A DNA stretch of 64,000 bases from Planctomycetota bacterium (lineage in GTDB: Bacteria; Planctomycetota; PUPC01; JACPCR01): assembly GCA_027625095.1 (NCBI GenBank), contig JAQBXN010000001.1, positions 124,001 through 188,000 of the forward strand, read 5' to 3'. Positions 44,119 to 52,832 of this stretch are shown in pieces. A model generated the notes under the pieces. That model was not told the origin of the DNA, ran no database searches, and was given only the letters and a program-made list of their open reading frames with translations. Each line of letters opens with the position of its first letter. Position 1 is the first letter of the stretch. The position numbers were made by a program, and so were the translations under genes.

Positions 44119-47100
44119 ATGAAAGTCCTCTTCGGTTTCCTGCTCATCATTTCTCCTGCCCTCAACGCGGGGACAATCCACTCCTGGATCAACTGGACGG
44201 AAAAGCGTCCCGAACTCGTCCTTACCGTTTCGGCCGAGCCGGGTCACGGGCTGAAGGAGCTCGCCGTCCCGTTCAAGCTGATTGACGATCAGAATCGTCT
44301 CCAGTGGGGTATGGATCTCAAGGTGCCGCTGGAAGGGCCTTCGCCCTGGAAGCAATCATTTCCACTCGATCTAGACATCCGAAGTCCGGACAAACCTCGT
44401 CAGCTCAATCTCAATCCGGGCCGGGTGTATCAGGTTCAACTTCGCATTCGAGAACCTGCCCTGAAACTTCAATATACAGAAGACCTCTTTTACAGGGTGC
44501 CGTCCGGCGTCCTGCAGTTGTATTCGATGCAGTATCTCGGCGCTGCCCCCAATCACCGGGTGCTCCTGCGTCTTGGTCTCTTTCCCAATCCCAAAGTGAC
44601 CGACCCTCTGCCCATCGTGTTGAGCATGCAGGATGAGAAAGACAAGAAGGTGGAGTTGCCGGGGCAGGATGGAACGAGAGTCTCGGAATTGAAGAGTGAA
44701 ATTCAACCGCCGAAAGAGTTCACGGACATCACGTTCAATGTGTCCCCGGCCACTTCCAATCAGGTTGGGCCGTTTAAACTGTCCGCGGCCCTTGGCACCA
44801 AGGAGCAGGGCACACTCGTGAATATCGTGCAGTCGTTTGGGACAAAATATTTCCTTCCATCGTTTCGCACGGATATCGAATGGAGGGAAGAAATGGCCCA
44901 TCTGCTCTTGTCCGGAAAAGCCATGGTCACTGAATTCATCTCGCCGGGAGAGATCAATCATCTCGGCGTACCTTTCAGTCTTTTCAATTCTGAAGAAACC
45001 GTGATTTGGTCTGCAACTCTGACGCTCACACCGCAGGGCGGCACAGAACTGCAATCATCTTTTCCACTCAATATGAATGTTCGCGATCCTCGTAATCCCA
45101 GGAAACTAGAACTCGATCTGGGCAAACAACATCAGATACGTATTCGGGTGAATGACCCCGACCTCGGTGTGACCCACTCGGAAGACCTCTTTGTCTCGAA
45201 ACCAAAGGGGCTGCTGCGCTTCTTTGGATTTCAGAACTCGGGCACTTTTCCCAATGAACGCATCCGATTTCGGCTGGCTCTTGATGGATACAAAGGCAAA
45301 GAGACGAAAAACGCCCCGCTCACGTTCACTATCAGGGACAGCGAAGAGAATGAAGTCCTGAGCCGGCAGCACGACATTAAACCGACCGCGCAGGCCGAGT
45401 CATTTGAATTCGATGTGACGCCGGATATTTCCAAATCGCTCGGGCCTTATGAGCTGGACGTCAATCTTGAGAGCGACAGCTTTGGTCTGTTTTTCAACAC
45501 GACCAAGAAATTTGCTCTGGCGAACGCCCATATCCCGGTCAGCAGCATGGAACACGCGGACCCGCGTATGTGGTTCGAGATGCAGGAGCAGACGGGCAGG
45601 CCGGTAGGAGTGCCGGGTCGATCCAACAGCCAGCACCTCTATTACTCAACGCACCTGACCGATCAGTTCCCGCGTCATTATCCTGAGATCACTTATGACA
45701 CCACGGATAAGAAGAGTGGCCGTCAATCTCTGCGGTTGAATTATCGCGCCGGAGCCGCCACCTGGTTCTGGGGCAGGCAAACTCTCCCCGGCAAGCCGAC
45801 CATCCTTACCCTCTGGGTGAAAGGCAATGGCTCCGGAGATCGGCTGGTAGTCACGTTTGAAGATCATATTAATCACGTGCTGCCGGCCTGGTATCGATAT
45901 GCGGATTTCGATGCGGCCGACGTATGCACCCTCGACTTTACAGATTGGCGCCGCTTTCGAGTGCCCGTGCTTGGCGAAGGATTGCAACAGGAAGGGCTGA
46001 AGGGCTCGACACCGAAAATTGATGCCCCCATCTCCATCCTTGCTTTCTCGATTGTCGGGGGCCAGCGCCCTGAAGGCGTCGCGGCAGGCGATCCCCTGAG
46101 CGTCTGGATCGATGACATCGGTGTCGAAACGCAGGCCGATGTTGAAAAATACCTCTCGATGGAGGTGGAGTACTCTGATGCTCTGGGACGGCTCCTGCCA
46201 GACGCTTCCCTGCATGTCGCTGTGGGGAATGGCTCCACGGAAGAGCTCACTAAAGGCCGTGTGATGATCTCTGCAATGGACGCATTCAATAAACCGGCAT
46301 GGACTGCTAACAAGGAGATGGCGGTGGCCGCGGACGGATACCAGAACGTGAGCTTTTCGATGAGAGAACTCGCCGAACATCTGCCCGTCGGGCCAGTCGA
46401 ACTGGATATCACATTCAGTGATCCCACCAAGCCGGGCATGCGCATTTCCAATCGTGTAACTCTTAAGAGGGCCGTTCATGGAGGCATGGTTCACGATTTC
46501 GAGAAACCGATGTCCTTCAGCGGTTTTAAGCCATCCACAGTCATCTCGTCACCGGCACGCATCGTTGAAGGCGGCTATGGAGGATCGAAATTCAATCTTG
46601 AACTTCCTGTAACCAAACTGGAAGAAAAAGACGACCCCGCATCCGTACTGCTTCATCCATCGCTGCCCGGCATGGTAGAACGTGTCGAGCTCATGGTGAA
46701 GGGCGGGCCCAATCCAGTGGAGCTTCAACCTTGGTTCATTGACGGTGGGTACACCGGGATCTGGATTCGCGATTACAATATTTTCTGGCCCGAAAAGATC
46801 CTGGTCGACTGGCAGGGCTGGAAGAAGGTTGTCATCCAAGCGCCGGCCATCCCCCCGCATCATGGTGACAAGAATCGTTATTTCTTAAACCAACCGTGGT
46901 ATCCCCTGGACCTGGCTTTTGAGGCCCGTCTGGCCGGCCATGAAATCGGCACCTCCATATTCCTGGACGACATTAGAGTCATCTCGCATCTCGATCCGGA
47001 GGGTGTCACCCAGGCAGAGGTAATCTTTCCGCACGAATCCAGAATTCATCCACCCGGCTCGCAGCTTCAGATCAGCGTGACAAATTTTGACGCCAGCCCG

Positions 47101-49422
47101 AAGAAGCTGGCTCTGAAATTCGAACTCAACAGTTACCAGAGCTACCAGGCTGAATCCGGTGAACTTTCATTGGAGATACCCGCCGGAGAGAAAAAACAGT
47201 TTACCCTCGTCACGGCCCTCAAACCGGGCATCTACGACCTGCACATGACCGGTATCAGCGAAGAACCGATCGAAACGACCATCATGGTCTTAAAACTTCA
47301 GGATTACTTCGGCGAAGACCCACTCGGGCGCTTATCTGATCCCGTCAAACTGCGGCAGGGGCTGGGGTTGACCACCGAAAATATATTGCTCGACTTCGAT
47401 AACTCTGAGCCTGTGCCCAATCTTCACCAGTTCAATTGGTACGAAAATGAAATAAAGAACCTCACCAGTAACGGGCAGTTCACAGCCATTCCCGTGGTCG
47501 GATATTCAGCCGATTGGTCCGGCCCCGATGCGGTCGATGGTCTGGCGAACGCAACGTATCAGCGATACATACCCAACACGATTCAGACGCCCGCCAGGCT
47601 TATCGATTGGAGCCAGTTTGTGCGTGAGATGGTACGCGAGTTCAAGGGCCGCTTCCCTGAATGGACGTTTTGGGACAACCCGGATCTTGACGATTCCCCT
47701 CAAAGCATCGACCCCGAAAAATATATTCAGATGCTCGATATCTTTTATCGCTGGGTGAAGCTCTATCAGCCGGAGGCAAGAGTCACGGCCGGCGGCTTCA
47801 ACTTTGACAAGGTGCTCTCATACCTGGATCGGATGAAAGATCCGGCCTCACTGAAATTCGACGACTTTGCCGTCCAAATGAACATCGGCGAACTGTCCCC
47901 CGAACAGGTAGACCTGGATGCCTTCATGGACGAGCTCAACGAAACTCTAAAGATAAAAGAAAGAGGGCGCCGCCTCCGGATGACCGTGCTTGACTGGAGC
48001 ATCAGTGAATACGTCAGCCCACTTCAGCAGGCTGCTTATCATACCCGGGCCACCATGCTGATGAATTCGAGAGGCGCCCTGCCTCACAACTTCAGCCTGA
48101 TCAACAACGGAATGGCCTACAAGGGCCTTGGCGTCACTTATCGGCAAAGCTATGGGAACAGCGCGCCGCTTCGAGGGGCTGGCTCGCACCTGCCATATCA
48201 CATCCCCAAGCCATCTTACTTCGCGAACATTGAGGTTGGTAAATTTCTAGAGCAGTGGAAATTCGTGAAGGGCGTCAGACCGAGCGGCAAAAGTCTTGAT
48301 TACAATCGCTCATTCATCTATCAAAACAGCGCGGGAGACCTGACCACCGCCATCTGGCGGGCCGCACCGATTCAGACCGGCCTCTCCTCCACCCACCTTT
48401 ACCGTCTGCCCGAGAACTGGGGCAACGTGAAAGCCAGAGACATCTTCGGCTACCCGGTCGACCTCTCGAAGGGGCTCAACTTCACCACGTTGCCATTCTT
48501 CATCGAAATGCCTGCGGGTTACAAGCTTGACCAACTTTCCTATGATCTCCGGATGCTGCGTGCAGTGGACGGCAGCTATCCTGTATTACTTGACCTGCAT
48601 CTCGGCGAAGCAGATTCGGTAAAACGCGCCCAATACACGGCGCAAGGGAAGACGGCTATCCGCACATTTGCGGGCCAGATTCCCGGCGGCAGCAAAATAC
48701 GTGAACAATTCCTCACAGAGATCGAAAGCGAAACATTCAAATTCATCACGGAGAAAGCCGGAAACGTACTCTTGCGTCGACACTGGCATTTTGATGGTGA
48801 GGGACAGACTCTCAAAGTTTCGGTGAATAATGGCGAAGCCGTCGTCTGGGATTTGACCAAAGGCCAGGAAAATGCACCGGGCGTTCGCGAATCCACGATT
48901 GCTCTTCGCAACTGCAAAGTGGGAGAAAACGAGGTCACAATCACCCACGACAAGGCCGGCAACACTTCTGGTTACCGCATCGAGCCGATGCCGGAGGACC
49001 ATCTTCCGCTGGATCGCATGGGCATTTTCAACATGCGGCAATCCACCGGCTCCGTTGCGAAAAATGTAAGCGCATCCGGAACGCCGCTTCGCATCGGAAA
49101 GTCCACCTATGAACGCGGCCTCGGCACGCACTCCGTGTCATTCCTTGAATATCCCTTGAACGGGCAGTTCGAATCTCTTGAGGTCACAGTCGGCATCGAT
49201 GGCAGCACTGATGGCCGCGGCTCGGCTGTGTTCAGAGTCTTCGCGGACAGCAAAGAAGTCGCAAATTCAAAAGTCCTCAACGGCTTCAGCAAACCCCTCA
49301 CCCTGAAAGTGGAAAATTTGGGCAGCGTACGCCGATTGATCCTGAGTGTTCTGGATGCAGGCGATGGCTCAAAGCATGACCTGGCAGACTGGGTGGATGG
49401 CAAGCTGACTTTGAGAAAATAA
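44119..49422 (+). CDS. Giant secreted multidomain glycosidase-like protein with NPCBM
   Basis: A 1767-residue exported protein. Signal peptide residues 1-17. Residues about 18-235 and 236-465 are two copies of the same beta-rich module (SFPLDLDIRSPDKPRQLNL versus SFPLNMNVRDPRNPRKLEL, each followed by EDLF). Residues about 470-700 resemble a carbohydrate-binding jelly roll (FEMQEQTGRPVGVPGRSNS). A barrel-like region at about 1085-1400 includes WTFWDNPDLDD near 1181, where clan GH-A enzymes have a Trp-x-x-x-Asn-Glu-Pro. The C-terminal ~135 residues are an NPCBM domain (LEVTVGIDGSTDGRGSAVFR, ILSVLDAGDGSKHDLADWVD). Probable role: surface glycan binding or cleavage. Confidence 0.82.
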   Translation: MKVLFGFLLIISPALNAGTIHSWINWTEKRPELVLTVSAEPGHGLKELAVPFKLIDDQNRLQWGMDLKVPLEGPSPWKQSFPLDLDIRSPDKPRQLNLNPGRVYQVQLRIREPALKLQYTEDLFYRVPSGVLQLYSMQYLGAAPNHRVLLRLGLFPNPKVTDPLPIVLSMQDEKDKKVELPGQDGTRVSELKSEIQPPKEFTDITFNVSPATSNQVGPFKLSAALGTKEQGTLVNIVQSFGTKYFLPSFRTDIEWREEMAHLLLSGKAMVTEFISPGEINHLGVPFSLFNSEETVIWSATLTLTPQGGTELQSSFPLNMNVRDPRNPRKLELDLGKQHQIRIRVNDPDLGVTHSEDLFVSKPKGLLRFFGFQNSGTFPNERIRFRLALDGYKGKETKNAPLTFTIRDSEENEVLSRQHDIKPTAQAESFEFDVTPDISKSLGPYELDVNLESDSFGLFFNTTKKFALANAHIPVSSMEHADPRMWFEMQEQTGRPVGVPGRSNSQHLYYSTHLTDQFPRHYPEITYDTTDKKSGRQSLRLNYRAGAATWFWGRQTLPGKPTILTLWVKGNGSGDRLVVTFEDHINHVLPAWYRYADFDAADVCTLDFTDWRRFRVPVLGEGLQQEGLKGSTPKIDAPISILAFSIVGGQRPEGVAAGDPLSVWIDDIGVETQADVEKYLSMEVEYSDALGRLLPDASLHVAVGNGSTEELTKGRVMISAMDAFNKPAWTANKEMAVAADGYQNVSFSMRELAEHLPVGPVELDITFSDPTKPGMRISNRVTLKRAVHGGMVHDFEKPMSFSGFKPSTVISSPARIVEGGYGGSKFNLELPVTKLEEKDDPASVLLHPSLPGMVERVELMVKGGPNPVELQPWFIDGGYTGIWIRDYNIFWPEKILVDWQGWKKVVIQAPAIPPHHGDKNRYFLNQPWYPLDLAFEARLAGHEIGTSIFLDDIRVISHLDPEGVTQAEVIFPHESRIHPPGSQLQISVTNFDASPKKLALKFELNSYQSYQAESGELSLEIPAGEKKQFTLVTALKPGIYDLHMTGISEEPIETTIMVLKLQDYFGEDPLGRLSDPVKLRQGLGLTTENILLDFDNSEPVPNLHQFNWYENEIKNLTSNGQFTAIPVVGYSADWSGPDAVDGLANATYQRYIPNTIQTPARLIDWSQFVREMVREFKGRFPEWTFWDNPDLDDSPQSIDPEKYIQMLDIFYRWVKLYQPEARVTAGGFNFDKVLSYLDRMKDPASLKFDDFAVQMNIGELSPEQVDLDAFMDELNETLKIKERGRRLRMTVLDWSISEYVSPLQQAAYHTRATMLMNSRGALPHNFSLINNGMAYKGLGVTYRQSYGNSAPLRGAGSHLPYHIPKPSYFANIEVGKFLEQWKFVKGVRPSGKSLDYNRSFIYQNSAGDLTTAIWRAAPIQTGLSSTHLYRLPENWGNVKARDIFGYPVDLSKGLNFTTLPFFIEMPAGYKLDQLSYDLRMLRAVDGSYPVLLDLHLGEADSVKRAQYTAQGKTAIRTFAGQIPGGSKIREQFLTEIESETFKFITEKAGNVLLRRHWHFDGEGQTLKVSVNNGEAVVWDLTKGQENAPGVRESTIALRNCKVGENEVTITHDKAGNTSGYRIEPMPEDHLPLDRMGIFNMRQSTGSVAKNVSASGTPLRIGKSTYERGLGTHSVSFLEYPLNGQFESLEVTVGIDGSTDGRGSAVFRVFADSKEVANSKVLNGFSKPLTLKVENLGSVRRLILSVLDAGDGSKHDLADWVDGKLTLRK

Positions 49423-49424
49423 AG

Positions 49425-50171
49425 ATGAAGATGAAGATTCGCTTTGTGGTGTGGGCGCTCCGCGACTGCACCTGTCTCTTTTTGGCTTTCTGCCTCCTGA
49501 TTCTTCCGTCCTGCCGTAATCGCCCCCACTCGGCGCTCTTGTGGGACAAGATGAAGATGCCGTATCACGAACGCGTCAAGCAGGCTCGGGCCGAACAGCA
49601 GCGGGTACTGAGACGGAGGGGAGGGGAGGCACAATCCGTTCTTCATCGGACGAAGGAGGCACTGGAAGCAGCTATCCAGGCAATCTTCGATGGCCGCGAG
49701 GCAGAGCTGCGGGGCGACAGACAAACCATGCTGGCCAAACTTGCCGCAAGGCAATGGCGGATCGAGGAATTGCTCCTTCTCTACCATCCGGAAATCTCAC
49801 TCAGGATGGCAGCGCTGGATCAACGATCCAAATCGCCCAACCTGATCATTGCCATCCTCCAAAGCCTGAAATTGAGTGGTGACGCCGGTATCGCAAGAGG
49901 CGCGCTGGAGACCCGCAGAGGCCAGCAGGAAGATCTGCAACTCATCGTCAGCAAAGACTCACGCTCGATTTACCAGACTAATGTCTCGGGCGTCGTCGGT
50001 CTCGACGCCTATTTCAAAGACACGAAAACTAAAATGCTGTTCGAGATGGAACTGATGAAATTCCGCAACACGCTCCTGGCCAAGCACGGCGAGCTCTGGC
50101 CGTGGTGGAGGAGTACGCCCGAATCAATCCCAACGAACGGCTGCGAAGATCCGAGTTGCTGCTCAGTATGA
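49425..50171 (+). CDS. Putative lipoprotein, probable frameshift near the 3' end
   Basis: A 248-residue protein following the giant gene after 2 nt. Hydrophobic start and LILPSC form a lipobox near residue 30. The body is helical and charged (VKQARAEQQRVLRRRGGEAQ), like coiled-coil proteins. From about 50093 the reading frame used here turns into an odd Pro/Cys-rich end (PTNGCEDPSCCSV), whereas the -1 frame reads LAVVEEYARINPNERLRRSE up to a TGA at 50192-50194. A one-base loss or sequencing error at the GAGCTCTGG position is likely. Function unknown. Confidence 0.65.
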   Translation: MKMKIRFVVWALRDCTCLFLAFCLLILPSCRNRPHSALLWDKMKMPYHERVKQARAEQQRVLRRRGGEAQSVLHRTKEALEAAIQAIFDGREAELRGDRQTMLAKLAARQWRIEELLLLYHPEISLRMAALDQRSKSPNLIIAILQSLKLSGDAGIARGALETRRGQQEDLQLIVSKDSRSIYQTNVSGVVGLDAYFKDTKTKMLFEMELMKFRNTLLAKHGELWPWWRSTPESIPTNGCEDPSCCSV

Positions 50172-50271
50172 TCCTGGACCGGAGTGCACAGTGACGGAAA
50201 ATGCAATCTTCGTAAACTGAGCTTCCAGCAAATGGAAGCCAGACCCGCCTGAACAAATCGCCGTAGTTCTT

Positions 50272-50895
50272 CTATTCTCGACCCCGCCTTTCTAACAGTT
50301 CGGATTCCAATCTCTCATGTGCGTTCGCTTCATAGGATGTACGCCCGCTGCGGCCGTCTTCAACGGCCCGGCTGATATATCCCACCACTTTCTCATTCCC
50401 CAGCGAGAGCACTGTAATGCCCCGCATCAACTGCGAGTGTTGGTTCGGAGCCTGATGACTGAGATGAGAACAGAAGAAAACTATCGCTAGTTCGGACTTG
50501 ACGGCTTCAGACTTAAGCCCACCACCCACGTAAACGTAGCCCATATCCCCGGATTGACGGTTCGCTTCCGGACAACAACATTCGTCACTCTTGATGTACG
50601 CCAATTCCTCTTCAGCCAGACCGACCCCACGCGCCATCTGTAGAAAAGCATTTCTCGCGGTCCCAGCCAACGGCAAGCTGTCATGCGACTCCATGTAATT
50701 CAGCGTCAGTTGGTACAGGCGGTACGCGTTATCCTCACAGGCCCGCGTGTCTTTCCGTGGTTGCGTGGCTCGCCTTTCGGCCTGTACGTAGATGAATGCG
50801 AGCAGTCCCACAGTGAACAATACACCTCCAACAGCCTCCTTGGCCCCGAGCTTGCGGTGCATCCAAGGTTTGTGTGGATTCAGTGGCTGTTCCAT
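50272..50895 (-). CDS. Uncharacterised membrane-anchored protein
   Basis: A 207-residue protein starting MEQPLNPHKPWMHRKLGAKE, with one N-terminal membrane helix (AVGGVLFTVGLLAFIYVQA) and a domain outside. The first ATG of the frame (51090) lies inside the divergent sialidase gene and is rejected. A Cys cluster (YIKSDECCCPEANRQSGDMG) in the middle resembles the DUF1559-type pseudopilin surroundings but no pilin helix is present. The GYVYVGGGL segment and the FFCSHLSHQAP region look structured. No function assigned. Confidence 0.6.
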   Translation of the reverse strand: MEQPLNPHKPWMHRKLGAKEAVGGVLFTVGLLAFIYVQAERRATQPRKDTRACEDNAYRLYQLTLNYMESHDSLPLAGTARNAFLQMARGVGLAEEELAYIKSDECCCPEANRQSGDMGYVYVGGGLKSEAVKSELAIVFFCSHLSHQAPNQHSQLMRGITVLSLGNEKVVGYISRAVEDGRSGRTSYEANAHERLESELLERRGRE

Positions 50896-50995
50896 GCTGC
50901 CGATTATACGCAGGCGCGGCATGGCGCTGCATTCCTTGACAGGTGAAGAGTCCTTCTTACTTTGGGCTCGGAACTTTTGTCCACAATCATTACCC

Positions 50996-52621
50996 ATGCG
51001 ACTTACAAGTCTAGCCCTCTTCATCACTGTTATCATGAACCTCTCCGCACCCGATCTACTTGCCAACGGAATCATCAAATCTGAATTCATTTACGAAGAA
51101 GCCCCTTTTCCACAATGCCACGCATCAACGATTGCAGAAACGAAGGAGGGCCTGGTCGTCGCGTGGTTCGGCGGAACACGAGAGAAGAATCCGGATGTCG
51201 GCATCTGGTTGTCACGACACGATGGCGCAAGCTGGTCTGAGCCCGTCGAAGTGGCGGACGGTGTCCAATCGCCGGAGACAAGATTCCCCTGTTGGAATCC
51301 GGTTCTCTTTCAGCCGAGGTCCGGGCCGCTGCTGCTCTTTTATAAGGTCGGGCCAAGTGCGAGCGCGTGGTGGGGGATGCTGAAATTTTCCAACGACCAC
51401 GGCAAAACCTGGTCAGAAGCGGCAAGACTGCCCGACGGAATCTGGGGGCCAATCAAGAACAAGCCCATCGAGCTTGAGGACGGCACGATCCTCTGCGGCA
51501 CCAGCGGCGAGGCCACAGGATGGAGAGTCTATCTGCAATCGACAAAGGACTACGGCAAGACCTGGGCGCAACACGGCCCATTCAATGATGGCAAGATCAT
51601 CGGCGCCATCCAGCCCTCGATACTCACTTACGAGGGTGGGAGGATGCAGTTGCTCTGCAGAAGCAAGCAGAAATACATCACGGAAGTCTGGTCGGAAGAC
51701 GGCGGGAAAACGTGGGGTGAAATGAAAACGTCTTCGTTGCCGAATCCGAATTCCGGCACCGATGCAGTCACTCTTCAGGATGGCCGGCAGCTACTGGCCT
51801 ACAACCACACCATGCGCGGACGTACGCCCCTCAACGTTGCCCTGTCGAAAGACGGCAAGTCGTGGAGCATGGTCCTCATCCTGGAGAACCAACCCGGCGA
51901 GTATTCCTATCCCGCAGTAATGCAGGCCTCCGACGGACTCGTTCATATAACTTACACGTGGAAGCGGCAGAAGGTGAAACATGTGGTCGTAGACCCCGCG
52001 AAGCTGAAACACCTGAGTGAATTGCCGAATGTCCTGCTCATCGGCGATTCCATATCCATCGGCTATACCGGCCATGTCGTCCACAAATTGAAGGATCTGG
52101 CCAACGCGAAGCGCATTCCTGGCAACGGGCAGGACACCGCAACCGGACTGAAAATGATCGACAAATGGCTTGGCGAGACAGACTGGGATGTCATCCACTT
52201 CAACTGGGGTCTTTGGGATCTTTGTTATCGTAGCCCTGAATCAAATAATCAGGGTCGGCGCGACACCGTGAACGGGACGATCACACACACGCCCGAGCAG
52301 TATGAATCAAATCTGCGAAAGCTGGTTGAGCGACTTAAGCAATCTAACGCCACTTTAATATGGGCGTCCACCACTCCTGTCCCCGAAGGAGACCTCGGGC
52401 GAAAACTTGGAGACGATCTGAGATACAACGCAGTCGCCGCCGGGATAATGAAAGAGCACACCATCCGCATCAACGACCTGCACGCCCACATTCTGCCGAA
52501 AATGTCAGAGTTTCAGACGCAACCCGGCAATGTGCATTTCAAACCTGAAGGAAGCCTATTCCTCGGAGAGAAAGTAGTGGAAGAAATCCTGGTCGCTGTA
52601 GAGAAAAGAGCAGCGAAGTAA
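50996..52621 (+). CDS. Sialidase-like BNR protein fused to SGNH hydrolase
   Basis: A 541-residue secreted fusion. Signal peptide at residues 1-23. Residues about 25-345 are a six-bladed exo-alpha-sialidase-like propeller: HASTIAETKEGLVVAWFGG and Asp boxes SNDHGKTWSE, TKDYGKTWAQ, SEDGGKTWGE. Residues about 350-541 are an SGNH esterase: Ser in LLIGDSISIGYTG, HFNWGLWDL, and HFKPEGSL with the His. Both units together suit removal of acetyl groups and release of terminal sugars. The start at 50996 is chosen by the signal peptide; the frame extends back to 50792. The HFN-x-G-x-WDL block links it to the gene at 7216-7815. Confidence 0.85.
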   Translation: MRLTSLALFITVIMNLSAPDLLANGIIKSEFIYEEAPFPQCHASTIAETKEGLVVAWFGGTREKNPDVGIWLSRHDGASWSEPVEVADGVQSPETRFPCWNPVLFQPRSGPLLLFYKVGPSASAWWGMLKFSNDHGKTWSEAARLPDGIWGPIKNKPIELEDGTILCGTSGEATGWRVYLQSTKDYGKTWAQHGPFNDGKIIGAIQPSILTYEGGRMQLLCRSKQKYITEVWSEDGGKTWGEMKTSSLPNPNSGTDAVTLQDGRQLLAYNHTMRGRTPLNVALSKDGKSWSMVLILENQPGEYSYPAVMQASDGLVHITYTWKRQKVKHVVVDPAKLKHLSELPNVLLIGDSISIGYTGHVVHKLKDLANAKRIPGNGQDTATGLKMIDKWLGETDWDVIHFNWGLWDLCYRSPESNNQGRRDTVNGTITHTPEQYESNLRKLVERLKQSNATLIWASTTPVPEGDLGRKLGDDLRYNAVAAGIMKEHTIRINDLHAHILPKMSEFQTQPGNVHFKPEGSLFLGEKVVEEILVAVEKRAAK

Positions 52622-52717
52622 CGAGCAAAATGGGGCGAATTCTCTGGAATGCGGCAACTTGTCGCGGCTTTCTTTTTAACACCCCTCTGGTAAAGAAAAC
52701 GATCTCGAGGATGAACC

Positions 52718-52825
52718 ATGCCAGAAAAGAGGAAAGTGAAGGTTAAGGGCAAGAAGATTCAGTTTGAACTGCTACGCGCAATCAGATTATTTGGCTGGCA
52801 GGCTGTCGCCATCGGTCAGGCCTGA
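52718..52825 (+). CDS. Small basic ORF (35 residues)
   Basis: ATG at 52718 with AGGA 8 nt upstream. The product MPEKRKVKVKGKKIQFELLR followed by AIRLFGWQAVAIGQA has a basic N-terminal part and a hydrophobic end. It could be a small peptide or the stub of a decayed gene. No family recognised. Confidence 0.3.
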   Translation: MPEKRKVKVKGKKIQFELLRAIRLFGWQAVAIGQA

Positions 52826-52832
52826 ACACAAC

